A DNA stretch of 64,000 nt from Polymorphum gilvum SL003B-26A1 (lineage in GTDB: Bacteria; Pseudomonadota; Alphaproteobacteria; Rhizobiales; Stappiaceae): positions 1,689,001 to 1,753,000 of the forward strand of contig NC_015259.1 of assembly GCF_000192745.1 (NCBI RefSeq), written 5' to 3'. Of the stretch, positions 55,474 to 63,396 are shown piece by piece. Position 1 is the stretch's first letter. Every line of letters starts with the position of its first letter. The notes beneath the pieces are model-generated. The model saw only the letters and a list, made by a program, of their open reading frames with translations. It was not told the origin of the DNA and searched no databases. A program made the position numbers and the translations under genes.

Positions 55474-55488
55474 TTAACAAGGGGTTAA
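55474..55488 (+). promoter_or_regulatory. CtrA-type TTAA-N7-TTAA box overlapping the ribosome site
   Basis: TTAACAAGGGGTTAA matches the CtrA full site TTAA-N7-TTAA exactly and ends 5 bases before the GTG start at 55494. AAGGGG inside it is also the Shine-Dalgarno. Palindromic TTAA is scarce in this GC-rich DNA. Regulation is inferred. Confidence 0.35.
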
Positions 55489-55493
55489 TAATC

Positions 55494-55820
55494 GTGTATT
55501 TTGAGTTAATCCTGGCGATCTACATGGGGTGCGCGGGCTTCGTCGCGGCCGGCGTGATCGGCAGCCTGTACCAGCTGGTCACCAACACCCCGCCGCGCTT
55601 CCAGATCCAGGTGGAGAGCCTGCTGGGGACGCTGGCCTCGTTCGTCATGTGCGTCTTCGCCGGACCGTTCATCATCATGCGCAACGCCATCCGCGGGCGC
55701 CGGATCGAGGGCCGGCCGATCGGTTGGCTGCTCGCGTCCTCGACGATCGCCGGCATGTGGAGCGTGTGCTCCGGCCTGCTGATGATCCAGTTCGCGATCG
55801 GTCTGGCCGGAACCTTCTGA
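55494..55820 (+). CDS. Three-helix small membrane protein
   Basis: 108 residues from GTG 55494, with AAGGGG 9 bases upstream; a later in-frame ATG at 55524 lacks support. Three hydrophobic segments: about 5-29, 43-66 and 76-104, with an [14 protein letters not shown] basic loop between helices 2 and 3. A family assignment (possibly DUF6949-like) is tentative. It is followed by the gamma-carbonic anhydrase gene with a 26-base gap and may be its operon partner. Confidence 0.75.
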   Translation: MYFELILAIYMGCAGFVAAGVIGSLYQLVTNTPPRFQIQVESLLGTLASFVMCVFAGPFIIMRNAIRGRRIEGRPIGWLLASSTIAGMWSVCSGLLMIQFAIGLAGTF

Positions 55821-55846
55821 GACTTCGGAAGCAGGGGAGACAGGCC

Positions 55847-56374
55847 ATGCCGCTGTTCGATCTCAATGGCGACGCGCCGGTCCTGCCGCTCGACGGCCGC
55901 TGCTGGATCGCGCCGACCGCCACGCTGATCGGTCGCGTCCAGATCGACGAGGACGCCAGCGTGTGGTTCGGCGCCGTGCTGCGCGGCGACAACGAGCTGA
56001 TCCATGTCGGGGCGAGGTCGAACGTGCAGGACGGCTGCGTGTTCCACACCGACATGGGCTATCCGCTGACCATCGGCGCCGACTGCACGATCGGCCACCG
56101 GGCGATCCTGCACGGCTGCGCGATCGGGGCCAACACGCTGGTCGGCATGGGGGCGACGATCCTCAACGGCGCGCGGATCGGTTCCAACTGCATCATCGGC
56201 GCCAATGCTCTGGTCGCCGAGGGCAAGGAGATTCCGGACAATTCGCTGGTGGTCGGCGTGCCCGGCAAGGTCGTGCGCACGCTCGATGCGGCCGCCGCGG
56301 AGGGCATCCGGGCATCCGCCGCCGGCTACGTGCGCAACTGGCAACGCTACCGCGCCGAACTGGGCAAGCTTTAG
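55847..56374 (+). CDS. Gamma-carbonic anhydrase family protein
   Basis: 175 residues from ATG 55847, with GGGGAGA upstream. Left-handed beta-helix with the metal-binding His set in [18 protein letters not shown] and flanking residues. The family is related to YrdA/CaiE and, in part, archaeal gamma-CA. Many bacterial members are inactive as carbonic anhydrases, so the activity is uncertain. It follows the small membrane protein and is convergent with the transglutaminase-like peptidase gene, with two GC-rich hairpins between. Confidence 0.9.
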   Translation: MPLFDLNGDAPVLPLDGRCWIAPTATLIGRVQIDEDASVWFGAVLRGDNELIHVGARSNVQDGCVFHTDMGYPLTIGADCTIGHRAILHGCAIGANTLVGMGATILNGARIGSNCIIGANALVAEGKEIPDNSLVVGVPGKVVRTLDAAAAEGIRASAAGYVRNWQRYRAELGKL

Positions 56375-56401
56375 CGGCGCCATCGCCGCGCCCGAAAAGG
56401 C

Positions 56402-56448
56402 GGGAGCCGGCCTGCGGGGGCGGGCCGGCTCCCACGACCCGGTCGTGG
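56402..56448. terminator. Two GC-rich hairpins between convergent genes
   Basis: GGGAGCCGGCC (56402-56412) pairs with GGCCGGCTCCC (56423-56433), an 11-bp stem with 10-base loop. A second short inverted repeat CCACGACC/GGTCGTGG follows at 56432-56448. There is no T-run; the pair may act as a bidirectional terminator between the carbonic anhydrase and peptidase genes. Confidence 0.45.
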
Positions 56449-56513
56449 TAGGGATGGGGAGGGTGGGGACGCGACCGGGTCGGTTGGCGTCGGGAACTCC
56501 CGAAGGACGTGGA

Positions 56514-57128
56514 CTACTTGCCGATGCTGGCCACCGTGGTGACGCGGGTATCGGAGATCGCCGTCCACCGGGCGGGTTGGGTCGTCGACTGCCGCTTCAC
56601 GAAGCGGTAGGGGGTCGAGTACCAGGGCAGGACCGCCTCGATCTGGTTGTCGAGGACGATGTCTCCCTGATCGGTGCGCACGATCAGCACGGCGTGGCCC
56701 TCGTTCTTGAGGTCCTTGACCACCGCGAGCAGCAGCGCGCTCGCCGGCCAGCCGGCCCGGGCCAGGCGCCTCTGCTTCTCCAGCGCGAATTCCTCGCAGT
56801 CGCCGGCGCCGGCGTCCGGATAGGTCCAGTACTCGGCCACGCCGTAGAGTTCCTGGTCGGTCACCGGCCGGATCTCGGCGTTGACGGCGTCGTTGATCCG
56901 GATCAGGTCGTCCCAGCGCTCGCGGGTCAGCTTGACGACGACCGGACTGTCCGTGCCGCCGCGGCAGGCCTGCGGGTTCTCCGTGCAGAAGACCTTGTGG
57001 CCGACCGGGGCGCTGGCGCTGCCTGCCATCGCCATGAACCGGCCGGGTTCCGCCCGGGCTGCGCCGGCAATCGTTGCCACAGTCAAGGCAACCGTAAAGC
57101 AAAATCCGATCTTCGTCTTCGCATTCAT
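56514..57128 (-). CDS. Bacterial transglutaminase-like cysteine peptidase (BTLCP)
   Basis: 204 residues. Signal peptide (FCFTVALTVATIAGAARA), then a transglutaminase-like catalytic core with Cys111 in GDCEEFA, His145 in EGHAVL and Asp160 in VLDNQ. BTLCP/LapG-type peptidases process large adhesins. LapG needs calcium and is released from LapD by low c-di-GMP. No adhesin or LapD gene is adjacent, though the tandem-PilZ protein lies upstream. Its promoter region is strikingly AT-rich. Confidence 0.92.
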   Translation of the reverse strand: MNAKTKIGFCFTVALTVATIAGAARAEPGRFMAMAGSASAPVGHKVFCTENPQACRGGTDSPVVVKLTRERWDDLIRINDAVNAEIRPVTDQELYGVAEYWTYPDAGAGDCEEFALEKQRRLARAGWPASALLLAVVKDLKNEGHAVLIVRTDQGDIVLDNQIEAVLPWYSTPYRFVKRQSTTQPARWTAISDTRVTTVASIGK

Positions 57129-57540
57129 CTTGTCGCCCTCCCCAAGGCTGACAACAAGATGACACGCTCTATTTTACTTCAGAATAAGTTCTGCCTATTA
57201 ATTCGACGAATATTTGAGCATCATTTAAATTTAATCAGATGAATGTTTTAGTAAAACAAGCTGAAAACTCGAGGCGAATTTGTCTCGAATTTTAGCGATC
57301 GTCCTCAAGGTGCTGGAATCGCGCTAAAAGGCTCGCCGGCCCGGCGCGTAGGCGCGGCAGGCGGAACAGGCAGGCGAAGCCGTTCCGCAGGGCATTGCGG
57401 GCGGACGAAGGCGGTGAAGCGCGGTGTGACGGGGCGGGAAAAAGACCGCAGCGAGGTTAACAAACTGCCGCAGGGTGAGCCTGAAGGGGCCGGATCTGGT
57501 CAGATCGGGCCGTCAGGCGGGTTCGCGCGCCGGCGCGGGG
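57129..57540. other. AT-rich intergenic region upstream of the BTLCP gene
   Basis: 412 bases without a gene. About 57155-57300 is far richer in A/T than the surroundings and contains a perfect 13-bp palindrome GTTTTA-G-TAAAAC (57245-57257), CAGAATAAGTTCTG (57180-57193) and ATTTAAAT. These could be regulator binding sites for the BTLCP gene, which starts about 120 bases away. The remainder (57300-57540) is GC-rich and featureless. Confidence 0.6.
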
Positions 57541-58179
57541 TCAGGACAGGGCGCCGTCGCCGGAGATGTGCTGCTCGAGCAGGTCGCGGTTCTGGATCGC
57601 CGCGAACTCGACGGCGATGCCGTCTTCCGTATGGCGGACGATGCGTGCGCGCATCTTGCCGAGAGCGACCTCGGTGCCGAGCGGCGGGCGGGCGGTGCAG
57701 GCGAGGGCGGCGCCGGAGAGAGACACGTCGAGCAGCCGGCACATGAAGGAGGTGCCGTCAGGCAGCACCATCCGCGTCATCGGGTTCTTCGGCACGAAAC
57801 GGTCGTGGCGACGGTCTTCGGGCAGGTTGAGCTCGTTGCGGTTGGCGAGCCAGGTCAGGATGTTGGCGAGCTTGTCGCGCTTGCGCTGGGTATTGTGCAG
57901 GGCGATGGCGAAGCCGCCCTCGATCTCGCGGGCAATGGTGCCCTCGACGCGGCCGATGTGGTCGAGATAGGCGACCACGCGCTCGCCGACCCGACCGCTG
58001 ACCGGCGTGATCATGGCGACGCCGCCAGGCGACATGTTGATGACCTGGCAGGGGTACTCCTGGCGGTTCTCGAGCATGAAACGGCCGAGGACGTTGATGG
58101 CCACGCGCTGATGCCGGCGCCGGTCGATGCCCTTCGCCGTGATGTTGGTCGCCTGTTCTACAGCCTGCGCAGGGCCCAT
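57541..58179 (-). CDS. Tandem PilZ-domain protein (c-di-GMP receptor)
   Basis: 212 residues from ATG 58179; GGAAGGG lies 9 bases upstream. A first PilZ domain has RRHQR-VAI and INMSPGGVAM. A second has DRRHDRFV and LLDVSLSGAAL. Both repeat the RxxxR and (D/N)xSxxG c-di-GMP-contact patterns. It could be a soluble c-di-GMP effector. It is followed, in the same direction but about 0.4 kb away, by the BTLCP gene, whose relatives are controlled by c-di-GMP. Confidence 0.88.
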   Translation of the reverse strand: MGPAQAVEQATNITAKGIDRRRHQRVAINVLGRFMLENRQEYPCQVINMSPGGVAMITPVSGRVGERVVAYLDHIGRVEGTIAREIEGGFAIALHNTQRKRDKLANILTWLANRNELNLPEDRRHDRFVPKNPMTRMVLPDGTSFMCRLLDVSLSGAALACTARPPLGTEVALGKMRARIVRHTEDGIAVEFAAIQNRDLLEQHISGDGALS

Positions 58180-58281
58180 CGATCGCATACCCTTCCGGCA
58201 GTGCGCGCTGCGCACCGGTTGTGCAACCGAAAGACTAGGCGCGCAGGGTTAAGATAGTGTAAGGCGGCGGCTGCCGTGCGG

Positions 58282-58920
58282 TCACGCCTTGCCGCCGTCG
58301 TAGACGGTCAGATGGCGCACCTGGCGGCGAGCGGCGGCATCCGGCACGAGCGGCGGCTGGGCGGGCCGGAGACCCGGCCGGATCGCAGGTCGCGCGGACA
58401 GTTCGCCTTTCAGGAAATAGGGGCGTTCGTCCGGCCAGATCAGGCGCAGGCTGGAGATGGACTGGTGCAGGATCGGATGCATGCCGACCCAGTAGGGCCG
58501 CTCGAACGGCACCGAGGCGCCGAGGACCCGACTGCGGCCTTCGCCGGGCACCTCCAAGGGCAGCAGCAGCATTTCCATCTTGAGAACGTGATTGCGCTCC
58601 GTATGGCCGTCGATGCCGAGCACCGCCGCGGCGGCATCCTCGGTGATCGCCGCCAGCATGGTGGCCATGGCCATCCGATCCTCGTCGTTCCAGCCGCGCA
58701 GGAAGTTGCGGCCCTTCAACTCGCGGCAGTGGACCGAGCACAGGCGCGTGCCGGCGAGACGGTAGCGGTAGGTGTCCTTGTCGACGGACTCCAGGATGAA
58801 TGTGTCGCCGAGCAGCGAACGGATCCGGCCCGGGTCGATCTCGGAGCGATTGGGGGCCGGCCGCGCGCCGCGCAATTCGTCCCAATACCGGTAGAGCGTC
58901 CGATTGACACCGTTCTTCAT
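58282..58920 (-). CDS. PAS_5 domain protein
   Basis: 212 residues. The region RTLYRYWDELRGARPAPNRSEIDPGRIRSLLGDTFILE plus YRLAGTRLCSVHCRELKGRNFLRGW matches the PAS_5 family (PF07310), which is common in Rhizobiales and binds unknown ligands. No output domain is attached. A perfect 14-bp inverted repeat stands about 140 bases upstream (59059-59090). It lies next to the PilZ gene on the same strand. Confidence 0.85.
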   Translation of the reverse strand: MKNGVNRTLYRYWDELRGARPAPNRSEIDPGRIRSLLGDTFILESVDKDTYRYRLAGTRLCSVHCRELKGRNFLRGWNDEDRMAMATMLAAITEDAAAAVLGIDGHTERNHVLKMEMLLLPLEVPGEGRSRVLGASVPFERPYWVGMHPILHQSISSLRLIWPDERPYFLKGELSARPAIRPGLRPAQPPLVPDAAARRQVRHLTVYDGGKA

Positions 58921-59058
58921 TGACCCGTTCCCTTGTCGCTCTCACGTCGTTCGGCCTGCACGGGGACGGAGCTGTCCGGATCTGGAACACGCCCCGCCGT
59001 CGCCGCGCCGTTTTCCGTTAACGAAGCATTCGCCATGCCAGTGCGGGTGCCGGCAGCG

Positions 59059-59090
59059 GAAAGGTTTCGTTAGGGTTAACGAAACCTTTC
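59059..59090. repeat. Perfect 14-bp inverted repeat
   Basis: GAAAGGTTTCGTTA (59059-59072) and TAACGAAACCTTTC (59077-59090) pair exactly around a 4-base GGGT centre. No T-run follows, so it is an operator or a structured element rather than an intrinsic terminator. It stands 139 bases upstream of the PAS_5 gene start. Confidence 0.85.
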
Positions 59091-59210
59091 GATTGCCATC
59101 TCGGACGCGACCGACAAATGTGGGGCACGCGATCCGGACAAGCACCAAGACAAGACGTGCGCCGGGCCGCCGTGGAATTCTGGGGGAGCGTGGGGACGCG
59201 ACAGGAGCAG

Positions 59211-59467
59211 CGCCCGTTGCCGGCACCGGCAACGGGCGTTCGCTTGATGACACGGGTGGCTTTACTCCGATGTCCTTCCGGCGAAGGGGGCGTGCTACGA
59301 GCCGGAACCCGCCCAGGTACTGATTTTCTGCGCCCGGAAAGTCCCAAGCCATCCCTTTCAACGAGACGAACACGGCGACGCCTCGGCTCACCGGTCCCGC
59401 ATCTCCGCTTCGCTGCGTGCGGGATGACGAAAACGAAGATGTGCCAGAGGCAACGGGCGTTCGCTTG
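59211..59467. repeat. Palindromic module bounded by 19-bp direct repeats
   Basis: CGCCCGTTGCCGG (59211-59223) and CCGGCAACGGGCG (59226-59238) form a 13-bp inverted repeat. GGCAACGGGCGTTCGCTTG occurs at 59228-59246 and again at 59449-59467. Between them lies a hairpin TCCCGCA (59395-59401) / TGCGGGA (59418-59424) in the phrase ATCTCCGCTTCGCTGCG. The overall design resembles dispersed palindromic intergenic repeats of alphaproteobacteria. Confidence 0.7.
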
Positions 59468-59573
59468 TTCGCTGGACCGTGCGGACGAGGCGATGCCGGC
59501 GCGATACAACGGCGGCTTGCTGTGCGTGCCGGAGGGCCTTAAGTCAGTGGGGTTCCTCCAGCACGGGCACGCA

Positions 59574-60320
59574 ATGACCGATCCGTCTCCCTTCGATCTC
59601 CCCGAGCGGCGCGAGCCCGCGTTCAACGTGCCGGCGGTCGTCGTCGCGCTGGGCGCCGTGCTGATCGCCATCCATCTGGTCCGCTATCACGTTCTCAGCG
59701 TTCCGGCGGACAACGAGGTGCTGGTGCTGTTCGCGTTCTGGCCGGTCCGCTACGTGCCGGAGGTGCTGGCCAGCGGCAGCGCGCCGGGCGGGCTTGCGGC
59801 CGATGCCTGGGGCTTCCTCAGCTACGCCTTCCTGCATGGCGGCACGGCCCATGTGCTGTTCAACCTTTTGTGGATGGCGACCTTCGGCAGTGCGCTCGCA
59901 CGCCGGTTCGGTACCGCGCGGTTCCTCGCCTTCAGCGCCCTGTGCGCGATCGGCGGGGCGGCGGCGCATCTGGCGACCCATTTCGGCGAGGCGGTGCCGA
60001 TGATCGGGGCCTCAGCAGCTGTCTCGGGACAGATGGCCGGCGCCTTGCGGTTCGTGTTCGAACTCGGCGGGCCGCTCGGCGCGATCCGCCGGACGGACCC
60101 GGGCGCCTACCGGATTCCGGCGGTGCCGCTGCTCCGTTCCCTGACGAATCCGCAGGTGTTCGGCTTCATGGCGGTCTGGTTCGGCATCAACCTGCTGTTC
60201 GGCCTGTGGAGCGCGCCGCTGACCGGAGAGGATGCCAGCATCGCCTGGCAGGCCCATATTGGCGGCTTCCTGGCGGGACTGGCGCTGTTCCCGCTGTTCG
60301 ACCCCGTCCGGCGCTGGTGA
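59574..60320 (+). CDS. Rhomboid family intramembrane serine protease
   Basis: 248 residues from ATG 59574; the longer upstream open frame runs through repeats and is rejected. About six membrane helices. The His/Asn region HGGTAHVLFNLLW (His93, Asn97), the catalytic motif GASAAVSG (Ser147) and the catalytic His in QAHIGGFLAG (near 229) are intact. A characteristic charged insertion (GPLGAIRRTDPGAYRIPAVP) lies before the last helices. It cleaves membrane substrates; the client is unknown. It is a stand-alone gene. Confidence 0.92.
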   Translation: MTDPSPFDLPERREPAFNVPAVVVALGAVLIAIHLVRYHVLSVPADNEVLVLFAFWPVRYVPEVLASGSAPGGLAADAWGFLSYAFLHGGTAHVLFNLLWMATFGSALARRFGTARFLAFSALCAIGGAAAHLATHFGEAVPMIGASAAVSGQMAGALRFVFELGGPLGAIRRTDPGAYRIPAVPLLRSLTNPQVFGFMAVWFGINLLFGLWSAPLTGEDASIAWQAHIGGFLAGLALFPLFDPVRRW

Positions 60321-60566
60321 CGCAAGCTCCTCGCAGGCCGGCGGCGGATTGCGTCCGGGATGCGGCGCAGCGCCGGCCGCCTGCCGAAACCCGGCACGGG
60401 CGATGCGCCGGCCCCTGCCACCCGCATCGGGATAAGCCTTTGGTGCCGAAGCGTTGATTGCGTGTTTGCGCAGCATCGGGTTTTCTTGCCATGATGACGA
60501 ATGTCGCAACGCAGGCAATCCGGCGATGGCCGGTGTCGGCCACGCGCGAATCCGGGAGGACCAAGA

Positions 60567-60998
60567 ATGTCTGTTGCCTCAATCCTCAATCACAAAGGGC
60601 GGGACGTCGTCACCGCGCGCTCGAGCGCAACGCTCGGGGAGATCTGCAAGATGCTGGCCGAGAAGGGGATAGGCGCCATCGTGGTGACCGACGACAAGGG
60701 ACATATCGAGGGCATCGTGTCCGAGCGCGACATCGTGCGCATGATCGGCCGCTCCGGGGCCGGCATCCTCGACCTGCCGGTCGGCGACGGCATGACGCGG
60801 GCGGTGGTCACCTGCCGCGAGGAGGATTCGATCAACGCCGTCATGGCCCGGATGAGTTCGGGACGGTTCCGCCATATCCCGGTCGTCGCCGAGGGCAAGC
60901 TGGCGGGCCTGATCTCGATCGGCGACGTGGTCAAGCACCGCATCGCGCAGGTCGAGCAGGAAGCCGAGCAGATGCGCAGCTACATCGCCATGGCATGA
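60567..60998 (+). CDS. Two-CBS-domain protein
   Basis: 143 residues from ATG 60567, with GGGAGGA upstream. Two CBS repeats form one Bateman module: SSATLGEICKMLAEKGIGAIVVTDD...GIVSERDIVRMI and EEDSINAVMARMSSGRFRHIPVV...GLISIGDVVKHRI. Stand-alone CBS proteins bind adenosine nucleotides and tune partner enzymes. A helical Glu/Gln-rich tail ends the protein. It converges on hisI. Confidence 0.93.
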   Translation: MSVASILNHKGRDVVTARSSATLGEICKMLAEKGIGAIVVTDDKGHIEGIVSERDIVRMIGRSGAGILDLPVGDGMTRAVVTCREEDSINAVMARMSSGRFRHIPVVAEGKLAGLISIGDVVKHRIAQVEQEAEQMRSYIAMA

Positions 60999-61004
60999 GA
61001 GGCA

Positions 61005-61025
61005 GCGCCGCCGGCCCGGCGGCGC
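61005..61025. terminator. GC hairpin between convergent CBS gene and hisI
   Basis: GCGCCGCCG (61005-61013) and CGGCGGCGC (61017-61025) form a 9-bp stem with 3-base loop, 6 bases after the CBS stop and 9 bases from the hisI stop. There is no T-tract; possible weak bidirectional terminator. Confidence 0.4.
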
Positions 61026-61034
61026 CTGGCCCGT

Positions 61035-61496
61035 TCAGCCCTGGTCCCTGCCGTAGACCTCGCCGGGATCGTAGACCTTTTCCGGCTCGACCAGGGCGAG
61101 CGTGACGCCGCCGTCGTCGTTGCGCCGGACGGCGCGATAGAAGCAGGAACGATAGCCGACGTGGCAGGTGGCGCCGTTGCCCGCGACATCGACCTTCAAC
61201 CAGATGGCATCCTGGTCGCAGTCGGTGCGGATCTCGCGGACGGTCTGGACCTGGCCCGAGGTGCCGCCTTTCTTCCAGTACTCGCCGCGCGAGCGGCTCC
61301 AGTACCACGCCTCGCCGGTCTCGACCGTCCGGCGCAGCGCTTCCTCGTTCATGTAGCCGACCATCAGCAACTCGCCGCTGCCCGCATCGGTGACCACGGC
61401 CGGAATCAGGCCGTTCTCGTCGAACTTCGGCTGAAAGGCGGTGCCGGACTCGATTTCCTGCTTCGAGCCGCGCGGCGAGAATGAAGACGTCGTCAA
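61035..61496 (-). CDS. hisI: Phosphoribosyl-AMP cyclohydrolase
   Basis: 153 residues from TTG 61496, with GGAGGG upstream; an earlier ATG lacks a ribosome site and adds non-homologous sequence. Zinc/cysteine motifs: [17 protein letters not shown] and [32 protein letters not shown] is the family signature. It catalyses the third step of histidine synthesis. In this order it is a separate HisI rather than a HisI-HisE fusion. folE starts 26 bases upstream, suggesting an operon. Confidence 0.94.
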   Translation of the reverse strand: MTTSSFSPRGSKQEIESGTAFQPKFDENGLIPAVVTDAGSGELLMVGYMNEEALRRTVETGEAWYWSRSRGEYWKKGGTSGQVQTVREIRTDCDQDAIWLKVDVAGNGATCHVGYRSCFYRAVRRNDDGGVTLALVEPEKVYDPGEVYGRDQG

Positions 61497-61522
61497 GTCT
61501 GCCCTCCGTCCCTGCGACGGGG

Positions 61523-62158
61523 CTACCTGCTGCCGCCGCGTACCAAGGTTATGAAGCGCACCTGTTCGCTGGGGTCGTCCTGGAACACGCCGGTGAACTG
61601 GGTCGTGATCGTCGATACGCCCTGTTTCTGGACCCCACGCATGGTCATGCACTGGTGTTCGGCTTCCAGCATCACGGCCAGGCCGCGCGGTGCAAGGTGA
61701 CTGTCAATGGCCGACACGATCTGAGCCGTCAAGTGCTCCTGGGTCTGGAGACGGCGAGCGTAGATGTCGACGACGCGGGCGAGCTTCGACAGGCCGACGA
61801 CACCGCCGGAGGGATAATAGGCAATGTGGGCGGTGCCGATGAACGGCAACATGTGGTGTTCGCAGAAGGAGTGGAAGGGAATGTCGCGCACCATGATGAG
61901 TTCATCATAGCCGCCGACATCCTCGAAGGTGCGCTGGAGATGCTCCTCCGGATCCTCGAAATAGCCGCCGAGGACCTCGGTGTAAGCCTTCACCACGCGC
62001 TTGGGCGTGTCGAGCAGACCCTCGCGCTCGGGATCGTCGCCGATCCAGGCCAGAAGGGTGCGCACGGCGGCTTCCGCTTCCTCGCGACTCGGCCGCGCGA
62101 CCTCGTGCGGGGCCTTGCGTACGGCCTTGTTCCCGACCGGCTTCAAGATGGCGTCCAT
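61523..62158 (-). CDS. folE: GTP cyclohydrolase I
   Basis: 211 residues from ATG 62158, with GCGAGGA upstream. Zinc ligands lie in FCEHHMLPF and [11 protein letters not shown]. The conserved [21 protein letters not shown] strand is present. It opens GTP to dihydroneopterin triphosphate for folate and queuosine precursors. Regulation is not evident. It is divergent from the IscU-like gene, and cotranscribed with hisI downstream. Confidence 0.96.
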   Translation of the reverse strand: MDAILKPVGNKAVRKAPHEVARPSREEAEAAVRTLLAWIGDDPEREGLLDTPKRVVKAYTEVLGGYFEDPEEHLQRTFEDVGGYDELIMVRDIPFHSFCEHHMLPFIGTAHIAYYPSGGVVGLSKLARVVDIYARRLQTQEHLTAQIVSAIDSHLAPRGLAVMLEAEHQCMTMRGVQKQGVSTITTQFTGVFQDDPSEQVRFITLVRGGSR

Positions 62159-62344
62159 TGCAAATCCTCGCCTGATGGTCTCATCATGGGTCACTACGAA
62201 GCCTGCCGCAATCCGGATCATCGCCACGGACCGCGCTGACGTGATCGCCATGCCGCGCCCCCTGGGATCGAGGCGGGGACCGGAGAGCGGCCGTCAGACT
62301 CTTGGCCGCCGTCGCGGTGCAATCGCATATCGAACGCCAAAGCC

Positions 62345-62376
62345 TTGCGAAACCGTCCCCGCGCCTGATCTATATA
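62345..62376 (+). promoter_or_regulatory. Candidate promoter before the IscU-like gene
   Basis: TTGCGA (62345-62350) is followed about 18-20 bases later by the AT-rich TCTATATA (62369-62376), a loose -35/-10 pair about 50 bases before the ATG at 62426. The spacing is long, so the assignment is weak. Confidence 0.3.
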
Positions 62377-62425
62377 GGAACCGACGTGCCGGTGAAAAGC
62401 CGTCCGACGCGATCAAGAGGCGAGA

Positions 62426-62890
62426 ATGCTCGACGACATCTACAACTCCAAGATCCTGGAATTCGCGGGAAACATCCCGCACCTCGGCCGGCTGGAGCAT
62501 CCGCAGGCAAGCGCGAAGGCGCATTCCAAGCTGTGCGGATCGACGGTGACGGTGGATCTCGTGCTGGACGGCGATGTGGTGACGCAGTTCGCCCACGACG
62601 TGAAGGCCTGTGCGCTGGGCCAGGCGAGCTCGTCGATCATGGCGCGCCACATCATCGGGGCGAGCGCGCAGGAATTGCGCGATCTGCGCCGGCAGATGAT
62701 CGCCATGCTGAAGGAGGGCGGTCCTCCGCCGGAGGGGCGCTTCGCCGACCTGAAATTCCTGGAACCGGTGCGCGACTACAAGGCGCGTCACGCCTCGACC
62801 CTGCTGACCTTCGATGCGGTCGTCGCCGCCCTCGACCAGATCGAGGCGCTGCGGGCGGAAACGATCAAGGCCGGCGGCGCGGCGGTCTGA
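62426..62890 (+). CDS. Iron-sulfur cluster assembly scaffold protein (IscU/SufU/NifU_N-like)
   Basis: 154 residues. Three scaffold Cys are expected: two are visible in HSKLCGSTVTV (Cys37) and VKACALGQASSS (Cys near 62). The third typical C-terminal Cys is absent, as is the usual LPPVKLHC motif, so the protein is divergent from classical IscU. Members of this group in Rhizobiales are described as scaffold-like and may act in Suf assembly. It is divergent from folE and followed by yidD. Confidence 0.85.
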   Translation: MLDDIYNSKILEFAGNIPHLGRLEHPQASAKAHSKLCGSTVTVDLVLDGDVVTQFAHDVKACALGQASSSIMARHIIGASAQELRDLRRQMIAMLKEGGPPPEGRFADLKFLEPVRDYKARHASTLLTFDAVVAALDQIEALRAETIKAGGAAV

Positions 62891-62922
62891 CCGCGGCCCG
62901 GCCGGGGCGCAAAGGACCTCTC

Positions 62923-63273
62923 ATGTGCACGAAGCCTCCGTCCGCGACGTCCGAGGGCAGGCCGATCTCGCTGCCCGCCCGCCTCGGACTGGCGCTGATC
63001 TGGATCTACCGGCATTCGCTGTCGCTGGTGATGGGGCGCGCTTGCCGCTATGCGCCGACCTGCTCGCACTACACGGAGGAGGCGATCCTCCGCTACGGGC
63101 TGTGGGCCGGCGGCTGGATGGGGCTGGCGCGCATCCTGCGCTGCAATCCGTTCGGCGCGTCCGGCTACGATCCGATCCCCGAGGCGCTGCCGCCGCAGGC
63201 GCGCTGGTACGCACCGTGGCGCTATGGCCGCTGGACCGGCCGCCACATCCGGCCCGAGCACAGGCTGGACTGA
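62923..63273 (+). CDS. yidD: Membrane protein insertion efficiency factor YidD
   Basis: 116 residues from ATG 62923, with AAAGGA upstream. The conserved RACRYAPTCSHYTEEAILRYGLWAGGWMGLARILRCNPF block is diagnostic: an amphipathic N-terminal helix and three Cys. YidD assists YidC in inserting membrane proteins. Unusually it is not beside rnpA/yidC but next to the scaffold gene. Co-transcription with it is suggested by the 32-base gap. Confidence 0.95.
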   Translation: MCTKPPSATSEGRPISLPARLGLALIWIYRHSLSLVMGRACRYAPTCSHYTEEAILRYGLWAGGWMGLARILRCNPFGASGYDPIPEALPPQARWYAPWRYGRWTGRHIRPEHRLD

Positions 63274-63396
63274 CGCAGAGGACGCGACGACGCCGGCGGG
63301 AAACACATGCCGCCGGTCCGGTCGTTGCGCCGTGTATCGCCCTGTTGACCTTGCAGCGGGCGGATGCAACCCTTGCGTCAAGGGAGAGCATCCGCC

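Larger units (their letters stand above)
58921..59573. other. Intergenic region with inverted and direct repeats
   Basis: 653 bases with no gene accepted. It contains the repeats listed next, plus short TTAACGAA motifs near 59010-59085. Long open frames on both strands are present but lack ribosome sites and any family resemblance. One long minus-strand frame (58942-59391) is interrupted by the palindromes and probably reflects repeat composition. Confidence 0.6.

Noticed and set aside
59118-59573. N-terminal extension of the rhomboid frame
   Set aside because: The extension runs through palindromes and repeats, lacks a ribosome site and has no resemblance to rhomboids, whose start fits ATG 59574.
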